Notes under the pieces: generated by a model | Told to the model about the DNA's origin: nothing | Databases searched by the model: none | What the model saw: only the letters and a program-made list of their open reading frames with translations | Source: Rachycentron canadum | Taxonomy: Eukaryota > Chordata > Actinopteri > Carangiformes > Rachycentridae | Direction: 5' to 3' | Length of the DNA stretch: 64,000 bases | Assembly (NCBI GenBank): GCA_038496675.1 | Contig: CM076660.1 | Location: 3,151,285 to 3,215,284, forward strand | Position numbers and translations under genes: made by a program | Part shown: piece by piece, positions 1 to 14,530 of the stretch | How the letters are laid out: every line of letters begins with the position of its first letter | Position numbering within the stretch: the first letter of the stretch is position 1

Positions 1-523
1 GTGCACAGAAGTCCAGTGGTTTTCCTCCTATACCCTATTTACTGTAATTTTTATTTTGAAAAAAGAGTATTGTTATTATTATAATGAATCTTTGAATCAG
101 ATTGATTGAGACTGGTCACTTGTCAGTGATTCAGAACCATTTAGATTTTTTTTTTCTTCTGTGTTTCTGAAGATAATTCTGCACAAAAGCTCTCATAGAG
201 ACACGAGAGGAAAAAGGGTCTCTTGTTGTTGTGTCCTGTCTTTTTGGAAAAAGAGCTGGCTGCTATTTAAAAACCTTTTCTGTTCTTAATTTGTCACTTC
301 CTGTGTGGAGAGATTTGACTCCACCAGACAACCAGGATTCCAGATATTCATTGCCAGATAGTCTGAGGCAAAACTGTCTACCAAAGTCTACCAAAAGCTC
401 CTATGACAAAATAAAACACCAGATTCATGTGAGGACTCCTCTGCGTGGAACAAAAACACTGACTTTCGTGTATAAATATCATATAATGCAGTGTGTTTGT
501 GTTTGTGTGCTGGCAAATGACAG

Positions 524-1500
524 GTCTTGTCCAGCGTTGCGTGATAATCCAGAGAGATGAAAACGGCTTCGGGCTGACCGTCAGCGGAGACAACCCTGTG
601 TTTGTGCAGCTGGTCAAGGAAGGTAAGGCTCACACACAAACCCAAAATCACTGCGCACTTCTAGAGGCGACACCTCTGACTCTGTTTGCTCTTTCGTGTT
701 CAAGATGGAGCTGCAATGCGAGCTGGTGTCCAGACAGGAGATCGGATCATCAAAGTGAGTCTTACTCATTTCCTTCTAGCACCTCTCAGTGTGAAGACAG
801 TTAAAAGCAGAAACGTATCTATTTATCCTTTGTGTAGGGATGCATCTTTTTCTCTCCATATCCCAGATCAGATACATTAACCCTGTGTATCTGCTGAGAT
901 GACGTGTTCCCTCAAAATCTACTTTAAGTTTTTGAAACCTCTCTCTCGTCTGACAGGTTAACGGGACCTTAGTCACACATTCAAACCACATAGAGGTTGT
1001 AAAGCTGATAAAATGTAAGTATGCTCTTTCAAGGCATTTGGAGAATGAAGTGAGGAGTTACTTACATGTACGTCTTTACAGTGGGGTTTTATTATTTGCT
1101 ACCATTTGTTTAGATGCTACAGCCATAAAGAAAATCCACATTTCAGTAAAGTGAGCGGGCACATGAACTAGTCTTAAACAGCTGTCAATCAAACTGACAC
1201 AAACATATTCCCCATTTGTGCTTCAGCTCCTCAGTAACCTCAGTATATCAAATACTTTAATTTCTAGAGAAAAGTCAGGGGTTTTCCTGCTCTCTCCTCT
1301 GTCTCTCTCTGTCTCTCTGAGGTGGTTTTGTTGGTCCAGAACTTCACAATAGCTTGGGTGCCTCTATAAATGTATCAGTGTTATTCTTTCCCTTCACCCA
1401 CCCCTCATTCCTTTCTCATGACTCCTCTCTGGCAGCGGGCTCCTATGTAGCCCTGACAGTGCTGGGGAGGCCTCCGGGGCTTCCTCAGATCCCACTGGAG
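524..1500 (+). other. arhgef12: PDZ domain exons of arhgef12
   Basis: Four exons (524-622, 705-754, 957-1014, start of 1436-1626) encode the PDZ domain. The carboxylate-binding loop GFGL, the segment GAAMRAGVQTGDRIIKVNG across two junctions, and the helix VVKLIKSGSYVALTV are visible. The first exon starts two bases into a codon, so at least one coding exon precedes it outside the window. The domain binds C-terminal peptides such as those of plexin-B (family knowledge). Confidence 0.93.
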
Positions 1501-4500
1501 GAGGAAGAGGATGCCAAGGAGGAAGGGGCAGAGGTCAGCACACCCTCCTCTCTCTTACACTCACCTGTGCTGCCAGGCGGGGAGCACTGCAGCCCAGAGC
1601 AGGTCACTTCCCCTCCACCTGAAGGGGTAAGGAAGAAATAAAGTGTTTCTATGCTTGTGCTGCAGATAATATTGACTTTTCTCTTCAGCGAGGGATGGAA
1701 ACACTTAACTACATAGCATTTAAGTCATAGAACAGATAAATAAAAGTCCTGCTTCATAATTCCTGATCAGATCTGACATGAAGTTTTCTTATATTTAATA
1801 AACAAACTTAAACTTAATGTCTGACTTTACTGTTAAAATCAACCTAAATCTCTGGTTAAATGTTTAACAATCCCAAAAGCCATTTGCAAAACAAAATAGA
1901 ACATAAGTTATATGCAATACTGATATACACATTCATTTAAAATACTGTAATCCTATTTTTCTAAAGTGTAAACTCATCCTTCTTTTTACAACAACTAAAG
2001 TAACAAAAATGTGTTTCCCATTATTACCATCGACCTCATTTGGTTTTGATTTGTGCAATAAACTCTGACTGCAAGTTGCAAATTGGGATACGTCACTGGA
2101 ATAATCTTTTTTTTATTTGACTATTTTGATTCCGGAGATAAAGCAGCATTTGTAGTTTTGCTCCTAATGAATAATAATGAATCCTGACAGATTTAATAGA
2201 GCGCAAGACTTGAACTCACATTCAAAATGAGTCACTGTTATAGTCTGTCTATAATCATTTGATGCTTAGAAAACCACATATTTATATATTGTCCTCATTG
2301 GAATTATATGGTTCAATGTGAGTTCTGAGCAGTTTTGAGATATTGAGTTTCAATGTTTGTGCATCACATAGAGTGAAACTGAAAGAACCTTTTTGTTTTC
2401 ACAATGCAAAGTCCAAAAATGCATACAACTAAAACAAAACACCTCACATACTATTAATATATTATCACAGAATTAAAATATGTGAAAAGAAATGCCAGAC
2501 ATAACCAGATATAATTTCAAAGGGCCGATTTATATATATATTGAACCATCATGACTTTCTGTGATTTTTATATTTACTCCATCTACAGTATTAAATGTTA
2601 AGGTCATTGCAAAGACCCATCTCTCCTTATAGGACTATTGCAGGAATATTATATGGACCTTGACATGATGAAATAAGTAATTTAACGACACTTAACATTT
2701 TGTTTTTCCACCTGTGTAATGTAACACAAGTTTAAAATATGATAAAGTTGTTTCAGGTGTAGCCTCTTTAAGTCTTAATATTCTGACACAGGATATTTTT
2801 CATTCTTTTATGATACAGAAATATGAACTTATATGGTTAAACATTAATCTGGCGGCACAAGGAAGTGTAACTTGTTACATGTGCTGTTTTTTTTGGAAAT
2901 AACATACTGTAAATGAGCCAGTTTGAAGGTGTTTCTGTGTTTTTAAAATAGTTAGTCTTCACCCTGAAGCCTTATACGTGAGCTTTATGCTCATTGGATT
3001 GTGCTGCTATGTCTCAGTGGTGAACTGAAAGTCTAACACTCAGCATGATGTTGTTTTAAGCCATGATAAGGCTCATGATATCAGAAGCTTATCTGGCTGG
3101 CACAACCCACGCATTATTATAGCTCGTTATTTTTGATTGGTCACATCGTTTCAGTCCATTACTGCCTCCTTTTGCCAAAACTGCTGCAGTGTCAACAATC
3201 CGTCCTCTGTGTTTAACTGGGATTTCAGTTTCATTAAATCTGGTAAATTAATTCCTCTGTGTGAGAAGTGTCCACTTATTTGCACTATGACAATGCAGTT
3301 TATCTTATGGTTGACTCATTCAATAAGTCATTTACTTTATTCATTTATTAGATTAATTTATGACTGTCCCCATGTTCCCCTCTGTTCTTTTTCACTTTCG
3401 GTCGTATGAGTATCACTTCTCTCTTCCCATGTGTAAACCTTTTCTCGCTCGATTCACTTCATATTTTCCAAGAATAATCATTGTTGTAAAGTGTTTGACA
3501 GCATGTCTTCAGCTGTGCTTCCTCTTTATCCCCACTTATAGGATGAGAGCAAAGTCATGCACAGCCAGAGGATCAACAGCTTGCAAAAGATGCTGACCAA
3601 ACAACAGCTGGACTTACTGGTGTGTATGTGCGCAATACTTTCCTTTGACACAGTATTTATGAAGGGAATTGTACCTCAGCTCCCGAGTAACGCTGGTTGT
3701 TGATTGCTCATTTTATTTGTGGCTTATTTCATTTCATTGTTTGCCTAAAGGCAAAGGAGGAGGAGTGCAGCAGAAACCCCCAGCCTAAGCTGGTGAAGGA
3801 GATCCAAGAGGCAAAGAAGCACATTTCATGGCTGCAGGAGCAGCTCAGCAAAGCAACAGCAGCGTTACAGGTGCTTTAAACACACACACGCACACACACA
3901 CACACACACAAATAAAGCCTTCATGATTTTAACAAAGTTAAACATCAATAACTTTGTGGGCAGAGAAAAAACTGAAGCTCCCACAGAGAAAGTTTTGTCC
4001 ACATGCATGAAACTCACCAATATTGTTTTTTCTCTGCTGTCGAAAAATGCTTCTTCCGTTGAGCCGTAGATCTATGGATTAAAGACCGGCGCCAACAGAC
4101 TCCCCCTTTTTCTCCAGAGGAGTTTCCCTCCTTGGTCATAAATGATAGATACATGGATAAATATGGTCGGCCATCAAAAATCAACAATGTAAAAATTAAC
4201 TGTCCACAACAGACATAGTGAAAGCAAAGGTAGCTCCATCCATCGTCAACATGGCCACAATAATGAGCATAAGATTTGAAAGTACTTTTAAGGGCGAATG
4301 ATGATGTAAAGGATTTTAACACATACTACAACAACAGAAAAGAGCATAATCATTAAAAATGTGTTACAACTCTTGTCTCTTTCGCCCTTTTATATCCTGT
4401 GGTTATTGGACAACATTTTTTCTCTGCAGTTTAAATTAAACTCGAGCCCCTGTGTCAGTGCCACAGACATCGAGTCACTGCAGAGCCCCTTTGTCTACAC

Positions 4501-5785
4501 GACCTTTGTTAATTGTAACTGATAAGATCACGAACAAATTCTTATGTGTGTGTTTCAGGATGGAGTCACTGTGTCCAGGAATGGTGAGGCTGATGAGGGG
4601 AACTCTGGGTCTCCTCTGAGGGAACCGTCCTCATCGACAGGGGGGGGCGACAGCGGCAATGACAGGCTCTCGACTAACAATAACTCTGTGGGTATAACAA
4701 AGGCTCACAGCAACTTGTGTGTTGAACAAAATAACCTAGGAGTTCTTTCTACAGATGTGTGGTTTTAGGCCAGATGCCCAGTCCAATGTTGGCAGATGGT
4801 GTTAATTATTTTTATAAAACTCTTGATAACTAACTAACTCATTTATCAACGAATCATGACAGATACTGTGTAGCTCCAGCTTCTCAATTTTGAGCAGCGG
4901 TTTTTTTTTATATACATTTAATATTTTGGGGAACAAAAATAAAGAAGAAGAGGGGGAAAAAAATGCTTCCTGCTTTTAAATCAATCTAGATAATCACAAA
5001 TTATGATAAAAATTGATGAAATTGGTTATTGTTAGGAGTAGAAATGCTATATAATAATATAATGTTTAACTATTGATAAAACTCTAGATTTAATTCTTTT
5101 TAAGCCACAGTTGGCCGTAGGCTTTATTTTAAGACTAGAGTGACTTCTCAGACCAACAACCTCGAGGTAGGACGGCGTGTCTGCAGCCTGGGAGGCAAGA
5201 CTCAGGGGTAAAAAGTCCCCTGAGTGGTGGGGTGAGGGAGGGGGTCTAATCCCAGTTGACATTGGGGGAAGGCTGGGTAAAATCTGGACAGGTCACCAGT
5301 CTGTCACAGTGCTGATATATAGAGACAAACAACCATTCACTCAAATACACATCTATGGGCAATTTAGAGTCACCTGTGTGTATGTCTGTGATCTATGTAT
5401 AATAAATAAATAAAATAATGAAGAAATCAATCGGTTTTGAAACAGATGACCATGGAAGAGGGTAGCGCCCAGCTTCACTTCAACATGATTTGATTTTTGT
5501 CCTTTCGTTTTTCATGTGGTTTCAAGTGGTTTTGGATTATTTCTAAAGAAATAACTTATTCACCACAGATCATGTGCTGATGACGGCTGTAACCACGGTC
5601 TGACGCTAAATCCAGACCAAACAGAAAGCCCCCCTGAAAATAGTTCTTGCACAGACTTCCTTGTAATAACAAATAATCTTTTTATCACAGCTTCTATAAA
5701 AAGAAATGAAATGGTCTGATTTTCCAATCTCTGGGGATTTCCCAGTATTCAGCGCTAGACTAAACAATCAATTAGACTTAAATGT

Positions 5786-5825
<40 letters not shown>

Positions 5826-6451
5826 GGGCTGGGTGTGTCTCAGATGCACAGCAGCCCCCTCTCAGAGAGTCCTGGCAAAAGAGAGACACCCTGTCAGAGC
5901 CCGGACATCGGCCGGCGAGACGGACTCAACTCCTGCTCGTCGCCTGATGCTGAGGACAACACTGACGCTGTAAGACACACTCTCACACACACTTACACAC
6001 ACACACACACACACACACGTCAGTCAGGTTTTTTTTTATTCCTTTTGATTTTGTAATTTCATTTTCAAGCTAGACTTAAATGTTCAGTGCGATACAAGTA
6101 AAAACTACAGCAACAACTTTTTGTTGTCAAACAGTGCATTTAACCCTGAATCTGTCCCTCAGGACTCCAGCGCCCAGTGCGTTGTGAGTTGCCCTCCTTA
6201 CCTCCTCCACCCTCAGATCATCGGTGCGGAGGATGACTACTTTGACTCTCAGCAAGAGCAGGTATTTGAAGAAGATACTGATGGAATAATCGGACGTAAA
6301 GTTGACTGAGAACAAGTGTTAAATTTAAAAAATTTAAAATTTAGAAATTACTGACACCAGAAAGTCTCAACCAAAAACATAAGTTAGAGCAAACTGCTTT
6401 TTTGTGAAATGAAGTAAATTAAAAATGTTTTTAATGCTTTTAGTCACGTGA

Positions 6452-6517
<66 letters not shown>

Positions 6518-6647
6518 TTCTGTCAGATTAATGGACAGTGCAGCTGTTTCCAGAGTTTAGACCTGCTGAAGTCTCGGCCGGCTCACCTCGCAGTTTTCCT
6601 CCATCATGTTGTCTCGCAGTTTGACCCTGTGCCTCTGGTACATATGT

Positions 6648-6700
<53 letters not shown>

Positions 6701-9700
6701 TCAGACTAAGATGTAAATGATACAAATATCATTAATAAAACAACTATTATTATATAAGCTACTTCTGCTGTATGATACAGTGTTTCTTTAAACCAACCGT
6801 GTGCTCTGCTTTTAAATACTAAATACTTTCATAGTTTCCTTCTCTGTCTGAGGCTCTCTAACTTAAGTAAACATTGGTTCCTAATGAAGATTTAAATCTT
6901 TAGACTCAGCTCAGAAATATCCAAAAATGTGTATACGTTACTAAAGAAGGCCACTTGTTGCAATACAAAGGCTCGTTAATGTGTTTTCAAACAATTACGA
7001 GGCTCTATGGATACTTGGATACACAGACAGCACTTATCAGCAGAATCAGTTCATTTTTTCTTTTAGTTTCTTTGTTGATTTGCTGACTATAAGAAAAATG
7101 CAGAATATTCACCATCTCTCCCTTTTTAAAAACAGTTTACAATTTACACACATAAAGTTTTAACATAAAACATGAACCAACTAATGAGCTCGACATGGTT
7201 TGACAAGTAAATAACTATATATGTATCTATATATATTAAAGAGATAGAAGTAGAATAGTTGATGAAAACTATGTTAATATCAATCACAGAGAGTCTCAAT
7301 GCCCAATGTTCTGATGAATGAGATGTTTTCAAAGACATGAAATAGTCTAATATTATACTAATGATGTATTAAATGAGATGACAACCTGCCTCTTCCCCTG
7401 GTAGCTGTGTTACCTCTACGCTGACATGCACAAGCAAACCAGCTCCAAAGAAAGTCGACGCTTCTTCATGGAGTTCCACTCACTCTTCATGGACCGAACA
7501 GCAGTGAGTTACTGTTTTCTCCCGTTTTCTCTTCCTTTTTCTTTTCTCTTCCTTTTTCTTTTCACTTTGACCAAGTGATTTCTGATTTCTTCTTTTTTTT
7601 TTTATTTATTCTCTGCAGAATCTCAAAGTACCAGTGCCAGAGACAATTGCAGCAGAACTGGGTACGAAGTAGAAAGATGCTCCTTGTTTTTTCATCTTTG
7701 TGACAGAGCTGGGAATCGCATCACCCACAACATCTAAATCAATAGGCTTCAGATTCTACATCATTCTTTTGCTTTCAGTATAAACATATTATCTTAAAAC
7801 AACATCCCTAGAACTAGTCTCTGATACCGGAGTTCAGCATGTCTAGGTCAACCCAGCGGGTGGTGGCTCCATGTAGTTGCTTCAGGCTGAGCCTAACCAG
7901 GCCCCATGGGTCAAGGACCGGCTACCAGACGTTAGCTGGTGAGCTCCTCTCCCAGGTCTGGCTCTGGAGGGAGCTCAGAGTAGCCAGTTGAGGTGGTTTG
8001 GACATCTGATAAGGATGGGAGGAGACCTTGGGGTAGATCCAAAACTCCCTGGAGTGACTACATATCCCATCTGGCCTGGGAACGTCTTGGGATCCAAGAG
8101 GAGGAAGTGGAAAGCGTTGCAGGGGAAATGGATGTCTGGAATTCCCTGTTTAGTCTGCTGCCTCCACAACCTGACCCCGGAGAAGCGGAAGAAAATGGAT
8201 GAATGGATGGAAAACAACAACAACATTTTTACTCTCATATTTCTGTGAAACAGTTAAGACTGATGATTTGAGCCCCGCTAACAGTGAAATACACATCCTG
8301 AGGGTGGTGCGTGAGGAAAGTCTGTGGTATATAAATGATGAGTGGTGTTTCCTCTTGGGATCATGAAGTTTGTGATCAAATTTCATCCTGCAGTTTGTGC
8401 TAAGAAAGTCTTTACCTTTGAGTGGTAGCCTACTAAATAGAGATATGCCAGAATTTTGAGGAAGAAACAGTAAATCAATAATGAAGTGGAGTTAAAAGTT
8501 TCAATAAGACGTATGCGGGTTGACTGTTTTTGGGGATGTGCGTTGGTGTCCACACAGAGAAGCGGAGGCTGGAGTTAATCCCTGAGGATCTCTGCAAACA
8601 GTACACCCAGGTTTTACAGGACACACTATTACCAGACCTGCACAGGAACCTGGAAGACTTCAGGTAAGAGTCACATCACTGTTTAACTGTTTAGCGATCG
8701 GAAGAGTGTATCTCTATGTGGTGTAATGTGTGCGTTTGTGTTTACAGACAGAAGCGCAGCATGGGTCTGACGCTGGCTGAGGACGAGCTGTCGAAGCTGG
8801 GCGTAGGGAAAGACCAGCAGGCCTTGGAGAAGGAGTGCTCCTGTGCTGAACACATTGTCTCCAAGATAGAGGATGTCCTGTGAGTCTCTGAGCGCACACG
8901 TCGACGCAAAGACGTGCTCATGTGAATATTCACTTCCTATATTCCTTGTTTGGTTGTGTGTGTCTGCTCACCCAGAGTTACTTGTTGCAGGTTGACGTCA
9001 CAGCCCTCAGAAGACGAGAAGTGGTAAGAGGAGGGTTTTTTTTTTTTCTACTTTACATCATCAGTTGGTGCAGAGCAGTCAGTGTGGTATCTACTTTAGA
9101 GAGAAGTGTTTTAGTTTCTGTTCACATATTTTACTGTTGCATTAACCTGCTGCCGTTCTTCGCTGTGCGTCCTGTCATGTTGCAGCCAGACGATGCAGTA
9201 TGTGATTCTCACCTATATGAAACACCTCGGGGTGAAAGTGAAGGAGCCCCGCGGCCTCGAACACAAACGAGCACGAATCACTTTCCTGCCCAAGATTAAG
9301 GTTCGATCCCCTTCTTCAGAAACCCACTGACACCGGCATGTTAAATCACCTGTTTGAGCTATTTATCTTGATCTATGAAACATTTTAATTTTTACATTAT
9401 ACTGTTGTATTAAAAAAAAATGAAACTAAACTAATATAACCCAATGATCTGTGCTCCACTGTTTTGTGTTTTAAATGCTTCACATGTAAAGCAAAAAATG
9501 TAAATAATTGATTTTTATTAGTTTTTAATTACTATTTGCTGTTGGATCAATAATCTTTCAAGTCAAATAAGCGCTTTTTAATGGTCTGACAGTCTATTTG
9601 AAATCCACCACGATGGCCTTGAAAGCAAATATATGTCATATTTACAAGCAGAAGAGCATCAAGCCTGAGAAAGAGGGTGAGGAGAAGGTGAAAAAGCCTC

Positions 9701-12700
9701 GCTTTCCCAACATCCTCGGGCCGCCGAGGCGCCTGAGCAGAGTGGATTCAACTTCAGGTGAAGACAAAACTCCTGTTTAATCCTTTTGGTTTTATTATTT
9801 CAAAATATCGTAATATAGTGAATATGGTTTGTTGAAGCTGTGATAAACCAGTAAAATCCTCTCAGATTTTCACTAGAGGTGGGAAAGAGGTGGACATATC
9901 TACTGAGTCTGCACATTGTTTTCTCGGCTGTCGTACATGTGTGTTTTCGGGCTTGTGTGCAGTCGGTAAGGCCGTGGAGATGAACAAGCAGCGGTCACCG
10001 AAGCTGCTCCCCCAGCCGGTCCTCGGCATCCTTGAGCAGCCTGACTCCCCCGCCTTGAATCCTGGATCACGGGCCCGTGGGAATCCGATCAGCGAGGGGT
10101 TGGATGCTGGTTCCCAAGTTTTGCCTCTCCTAACACACAGCTCCTCCATCACTCAGGCTTCAGACACCAGCGGGCAGGACTCTGACTCCAGTAGGAAAAT
10201 CCTGTTTCTCTTTGGTCAAATTGTTTTTTTTTCCTTCACTTCTTGTTTCATTTGAATTATGTTTAGAGAGAAAAGAGACAAACTGTTCAGTATTTCACAA
10301 GAAAGATGCAGAGATGGAAGAATAGGCCAAAGACAGTGATCCCTTATGACTAATTTCAAGTCCCAGGTTGGGAACTACCATCCTCTATAATATCATTCAT
10401 TACTACAGCACTAATGGGAAGTATTAGGATCTTTATTTAAAAACTGTTTTTTCTTTAAATAACAAGAAATACTCAAAATACAACTCTTTTGTAATTACAG
10501 CTTTTTCTATCATAACAGTCAAAAATATTTTTCCTTTATTCTTAAAGGATCACGGGACCATAGAAGATGAACACATGAGTAGAACAGATGCTCTAAAAAT
10601 CATTAGTTTTGATTAAATACTACAGACTGACTTCCAGCAGAATCATAATGGTGTGGTAATTAGTCATTAATTTATATCTTGTTCTTATAATAATACTACT
10701 AAAGAAAAGACATGAAAATTCAGGAATATTTGCATGGACTCTGGTTTAGCATGAAGGAGATTGCATTTTTTTTTTCATCTTACAAACATGAAAACCAAAG
10801 AAGGACAATGTGTTGATGACAGATAGACCTCGAGTGGCGCTCAATCAACTACCCTTTTGGCCTCTGACCAGATAAGTGCCCTTTTGCAAGATATTAAAAA
10901 GAAAAAGATCGTCCTCATTTTATAACAACACGTCGCATTAACTGACAATGGATCAAACTATCAATGCTTAAGGCCATTGACTGTGTTTAGAGTCTTAAAC
11001 ATCTACAAGTTTACAGGTATTGAAAAAGTGACTTTATTACCTTTTTATTTCTTTCTTCATGATCCCATTACTCTACTGTTTTTCTCTTTCCTCTACAGAC
11101 ATGTCTCCGCTCTCCATCCTGCCCAAGCTCGGCGACGGTCTGCAGTCCGGAGACCAGCCCGAAGCCATCTTCAGTCCGACCAGCACTCAGTTTGACTTCA
11201 GCCCCTCCAACCTGGAGCAGCTACAGGAGGAGGATCAGGAGACGTTCAGGTACTTACAGGGTTTGGATTTTCTCTAATTAGTGCACCATCCACTGTGGGA
11301 ATCGAAGTTGGGTGCACTGAGGGAAAGTTATTGTTATAAGTTAACTTGCTGAGCAACATTCAATGTGTTTGCATTAATGACACCTATTTACTTTGCTCAA
11401 CAAAAACAATATATCACAATCCAACAAAAACAGTTATAAAGATGTACAAATGAAAAAGGATATGTGTGTGTGTGTGTGTGTAATGTATGTAATTTAAATA
11501 CAATTGAAGGGAAAATGAAAAAATAATAAATAAATAAGAAGAATTGCTACATGTTTCTCATAGGAGCCAATAAATGGAGATAACGTAGCATGAATTTTAA
11601 CAAAACAAACTGTTTATTGCAATAAATAAAGATTAACATGACAGCAGAGTTTGTAAAAGGCTGTAAAAAAAAAAAAAGCCTTTTATTCTCTTTTTAAAAG
11701 CCTCTTTACTCCCTCTGTTTCTGGTTGGCAGTAGGATGGAGGTGCAGTGTGCGGCAAGTTCAGTCGAAGCCCAGAGCGAGGACGACCAGGGTGGTGAGGT
11801 GGAGTGCGAAGAGGACCCTCTCAACTGGCAGAGTCTGGTCAGCCGCGGCGTCCTGGCAAGCCTCACGCCGCAGGAGATCAAACGGCAGGAAGTCATCAAC
11901 GGTGAGTCAGCGACACTTCACACGTCCCTTAATAAGACACAGAAGAAAATGATCACACGGTAAAACCCCCCTTTGTGTTGTGTGTGTTCGCCTGCCCACC
12001 CTCAGAGCTGTTCTACACTGAGCGCGCCCACTTGCGGATGCTGAAGGTGCTGGACTGTGTTTTCTACCAGAGGCTGAACAGAGACGGTATCCTCCCCCCT
12101 GAGGACATCAAACACATCTTTATTAACCTGGAGGAAATCATTCAGCTGCATGGTACCGTCAACCACGCACCCTGCTACTCTTCATACCTGTTTCCATCCC
12201 ATCATTCAGGAAATCACACATAAAAATGATCTGTAAATGTGTCTGATCATCATAATGACACCAAATAAAGGTTGAAGCTGTTTAACATCTTCTATAGAAG
12301 CTGCCAATTTCAAAACATTTCAAAAATGGGCTTTATAAATTTGTTGTCAATGGAGAAATTAATTCTGCACAGCAACATATGAACATTGAATGTATATGTC
12401 ATTGAGGAGAACAGTGAGGTGCTGAATGTTGAATTTCTTCTCTCTGTGCTTCACAGTTTCAATAACGGAGCAAATGACAGCGACGAGGAAGAGGAGTGAG
12501 ACGTCGGTGATCGGTCAGATTGGAGATGATCTGCTGGCGTGGGTAAGACCAGCATCAGCTGATGGGGGGGGGGGGGCAAATGAAAAGCTTCAACACTTGG
12601 TTCAATATTTAATATTCTGAAACATTAAAGGAGGACAGACTGATTATTATTGGGATTTATTAAGTGGCATCCATTAAATAAATGCACAATCCAGATTGGA

Positions 12701-14495
12701 CGATGATGCAACAACTGATATTTATGCTGTTACTATTCATTTAACCCTAAACTGTATGAAAGCGTTAATGTCAGGAAATGCCTCAACTGTGAATCTCCTG
12801 TGTAAATGTGTGTTGACTCCAGTTCAGCGGTGAGGAAGAGGAGAAGATAAAAAGAGGAGTGGGAACTTTCTGCTGTAACCAACCGTCGGCGCTGGAGCTC
12901 ATCAAGACCAAGCAGAAGAAAGACCAGAGGTTCAACTTATTCATGCAGGTCAGCTCAACACAATCCACCACAGTCTGCACGGTTTATTTGTTTTGGCAAG
13001 ACAATCACAATATTTGAGACAAACAGCACATGGTGACTGGTATGTGAAAAATGTGACTGGTTTATTTTTGCAGGACTATCTATGTGAATACAGGGCATGA
13101 ACTTGAACACAACATCTCGTCACTATAGTTTGGATTTTCTTTCATTGAGGAAAAATCATACATTTTTTTCAATAAAAATAATCACTTTTTAGTAACATGA
13201 AGGAGCTCAGTTGATATGGGGGGTGGAGGCGAGGTTGGAAACTGAGGTTGGAAATTAATTGTGAGTTAACATTAATTTTTTAATGTGATTAAAAGTTTAT
13301 TCTTGGAAATTACAATTCATTTAATGCTTAACTGTGTTTTTTTATTGTACTTTTACTTTGTTGTGATACATAAAGAGCAAATAACTAATATCATCACTGA
13401 AACTTCTTAGAATAATAATAATAATAATTATTATAATGCTTTATTGATATAGCAGCTTTACAAGGTTGACAAAGTGCTTTGACAATCAAAGCAGAACATA
13501 AACAAGGTTAGTTACAGAGGGAAGACAAACAATATACTTCACTATAATTACAGGGAGCAGATGCCACACAGATACAGTAAAAGCATTAATGGACAATACA
13601 GAGATGATTAAAATATTAAAATAATATTATAAAAAGACGACAACGAATAAAAAGGGGTGTTAAGAGTTGATTTATAATGTTATAACTATGGTAATAGGAG
13701 CATTGGTTACCAGCCACTAGCACTTAACTTAACTTATCTTTATTACAATTGTATATATTTACATGTCACCTATAGGGAACTTGTATATAGAATATCCAAG
13801 GCTCAGTGTTTATGCTTTTCACCACCAAAAGGAGTTTTTCCAAATCATTTTTCTCGAATCCCAAAATGAGTCCTAAATAAAATCACATATTTTTATCGTT
13901 TCAAGTCTTTTTATTCATCTTCAGAAAACCTCTAATTACATTTGAGGAAATATTTCATCTCTGGTGTGTAGGTGCATGTTTATGTAGATATGTGGACATT
14001 AATTGTGCATATTCAGCATAATAGGGGAACCAGTGGGTGTAGAAGTGGTTTGACCTGGGAGAGACTTTGATTCTGTCTGAGTGTGTTTTTGCTGGTTTGA
14101 TTTATGTATCATATCTTCAAGTACAATTGTGTTTAAACCCCCCCCCTTAAAAAAAACAAGATGGTCCATCTCGAGGTGCTTATCCTGCTAATAAATGTTA
14201 ATGTTATATTTGTTTTTATATGTTTATCTAGTTTATTTGTTATGTGTGACAAAGTCTATGGATGTTGATCCTCCTTATCCCACCTCATTGTCTGCAGGAA
14301 GCTGAGAGCAACCGTCTGTGTCGCAGGCTGCAGCTCAAAGACATCATTCCTGTAGAAATGCAGAGGCTGACCAAATACCCTCTGCTGCTGGACAATATTG
14401 CAAAATACACAGGTATAAATGTGAATAAACGTGTTTTTGCTCATCATATTCGTAACAGAGTGATTCACTAAGGAGAATAACAGATTTTTCATTGC

Positions 14496-14530
<35 letters not shown>

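Larger units (their letters stand above)
4559..5969 (+). other. arhgef12: Linker exons between coiled coil and RGS-like domain of arhgef12
   Basis: Exons 4559-4687 and 5844-5969 encode a Ser/Gly/Asp-rich, probably disordered linker (SSSTGGGDSGND; SSPLSESPGKRETP; SCSSPDAEDNTD). The donor of the first is GTGGGT at 4688; that choice keeps phase 0 with the next exon. This is the most variable part of LARG proteins, so these two exons are less certain than the domain exons. The second exon is bracketed by (GT)n at about 5786-5822 and (CA)n at about 5984-6018. Confidence 0.75.
6163..9300 (+). other. arhgef12: RGS-like (RGSL/LH) domain exons of arhgef12
   Basis: Eight exons (6163-6261, 6527-6637, 7405-7503, 7619-7661, 8558-8663, 8748-8879, 8991-9023, 9186-9300) encode the RGS-like domain, about residues 290-525 of the visible protein. 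It binds activated G-alpha 12/13 and stimulates their GTPase in this family. Marks include IIGAEDDYFDS, INGQCSCFQSL, LKSRPAHLAVFLHHVVSQFD, QKRSMGLTLAEDELSKL and TMQYVILTYMKHLGVKVKEP. The 43-nt exon 7619-7661 and 33-nt exon 8991-9023 are needed to keep phase and match the LARG order, so I am confident in them despite their size. Confidence 0.92.

Noticed and set aside
7988..8248. Possible small gene of 86 codons within arhgef12
   Set aside because: The text is the C-terminal tail of a LINE reverse-transcriptase protein, frameshifted and without a start context; listed as a mobile-element fossil.
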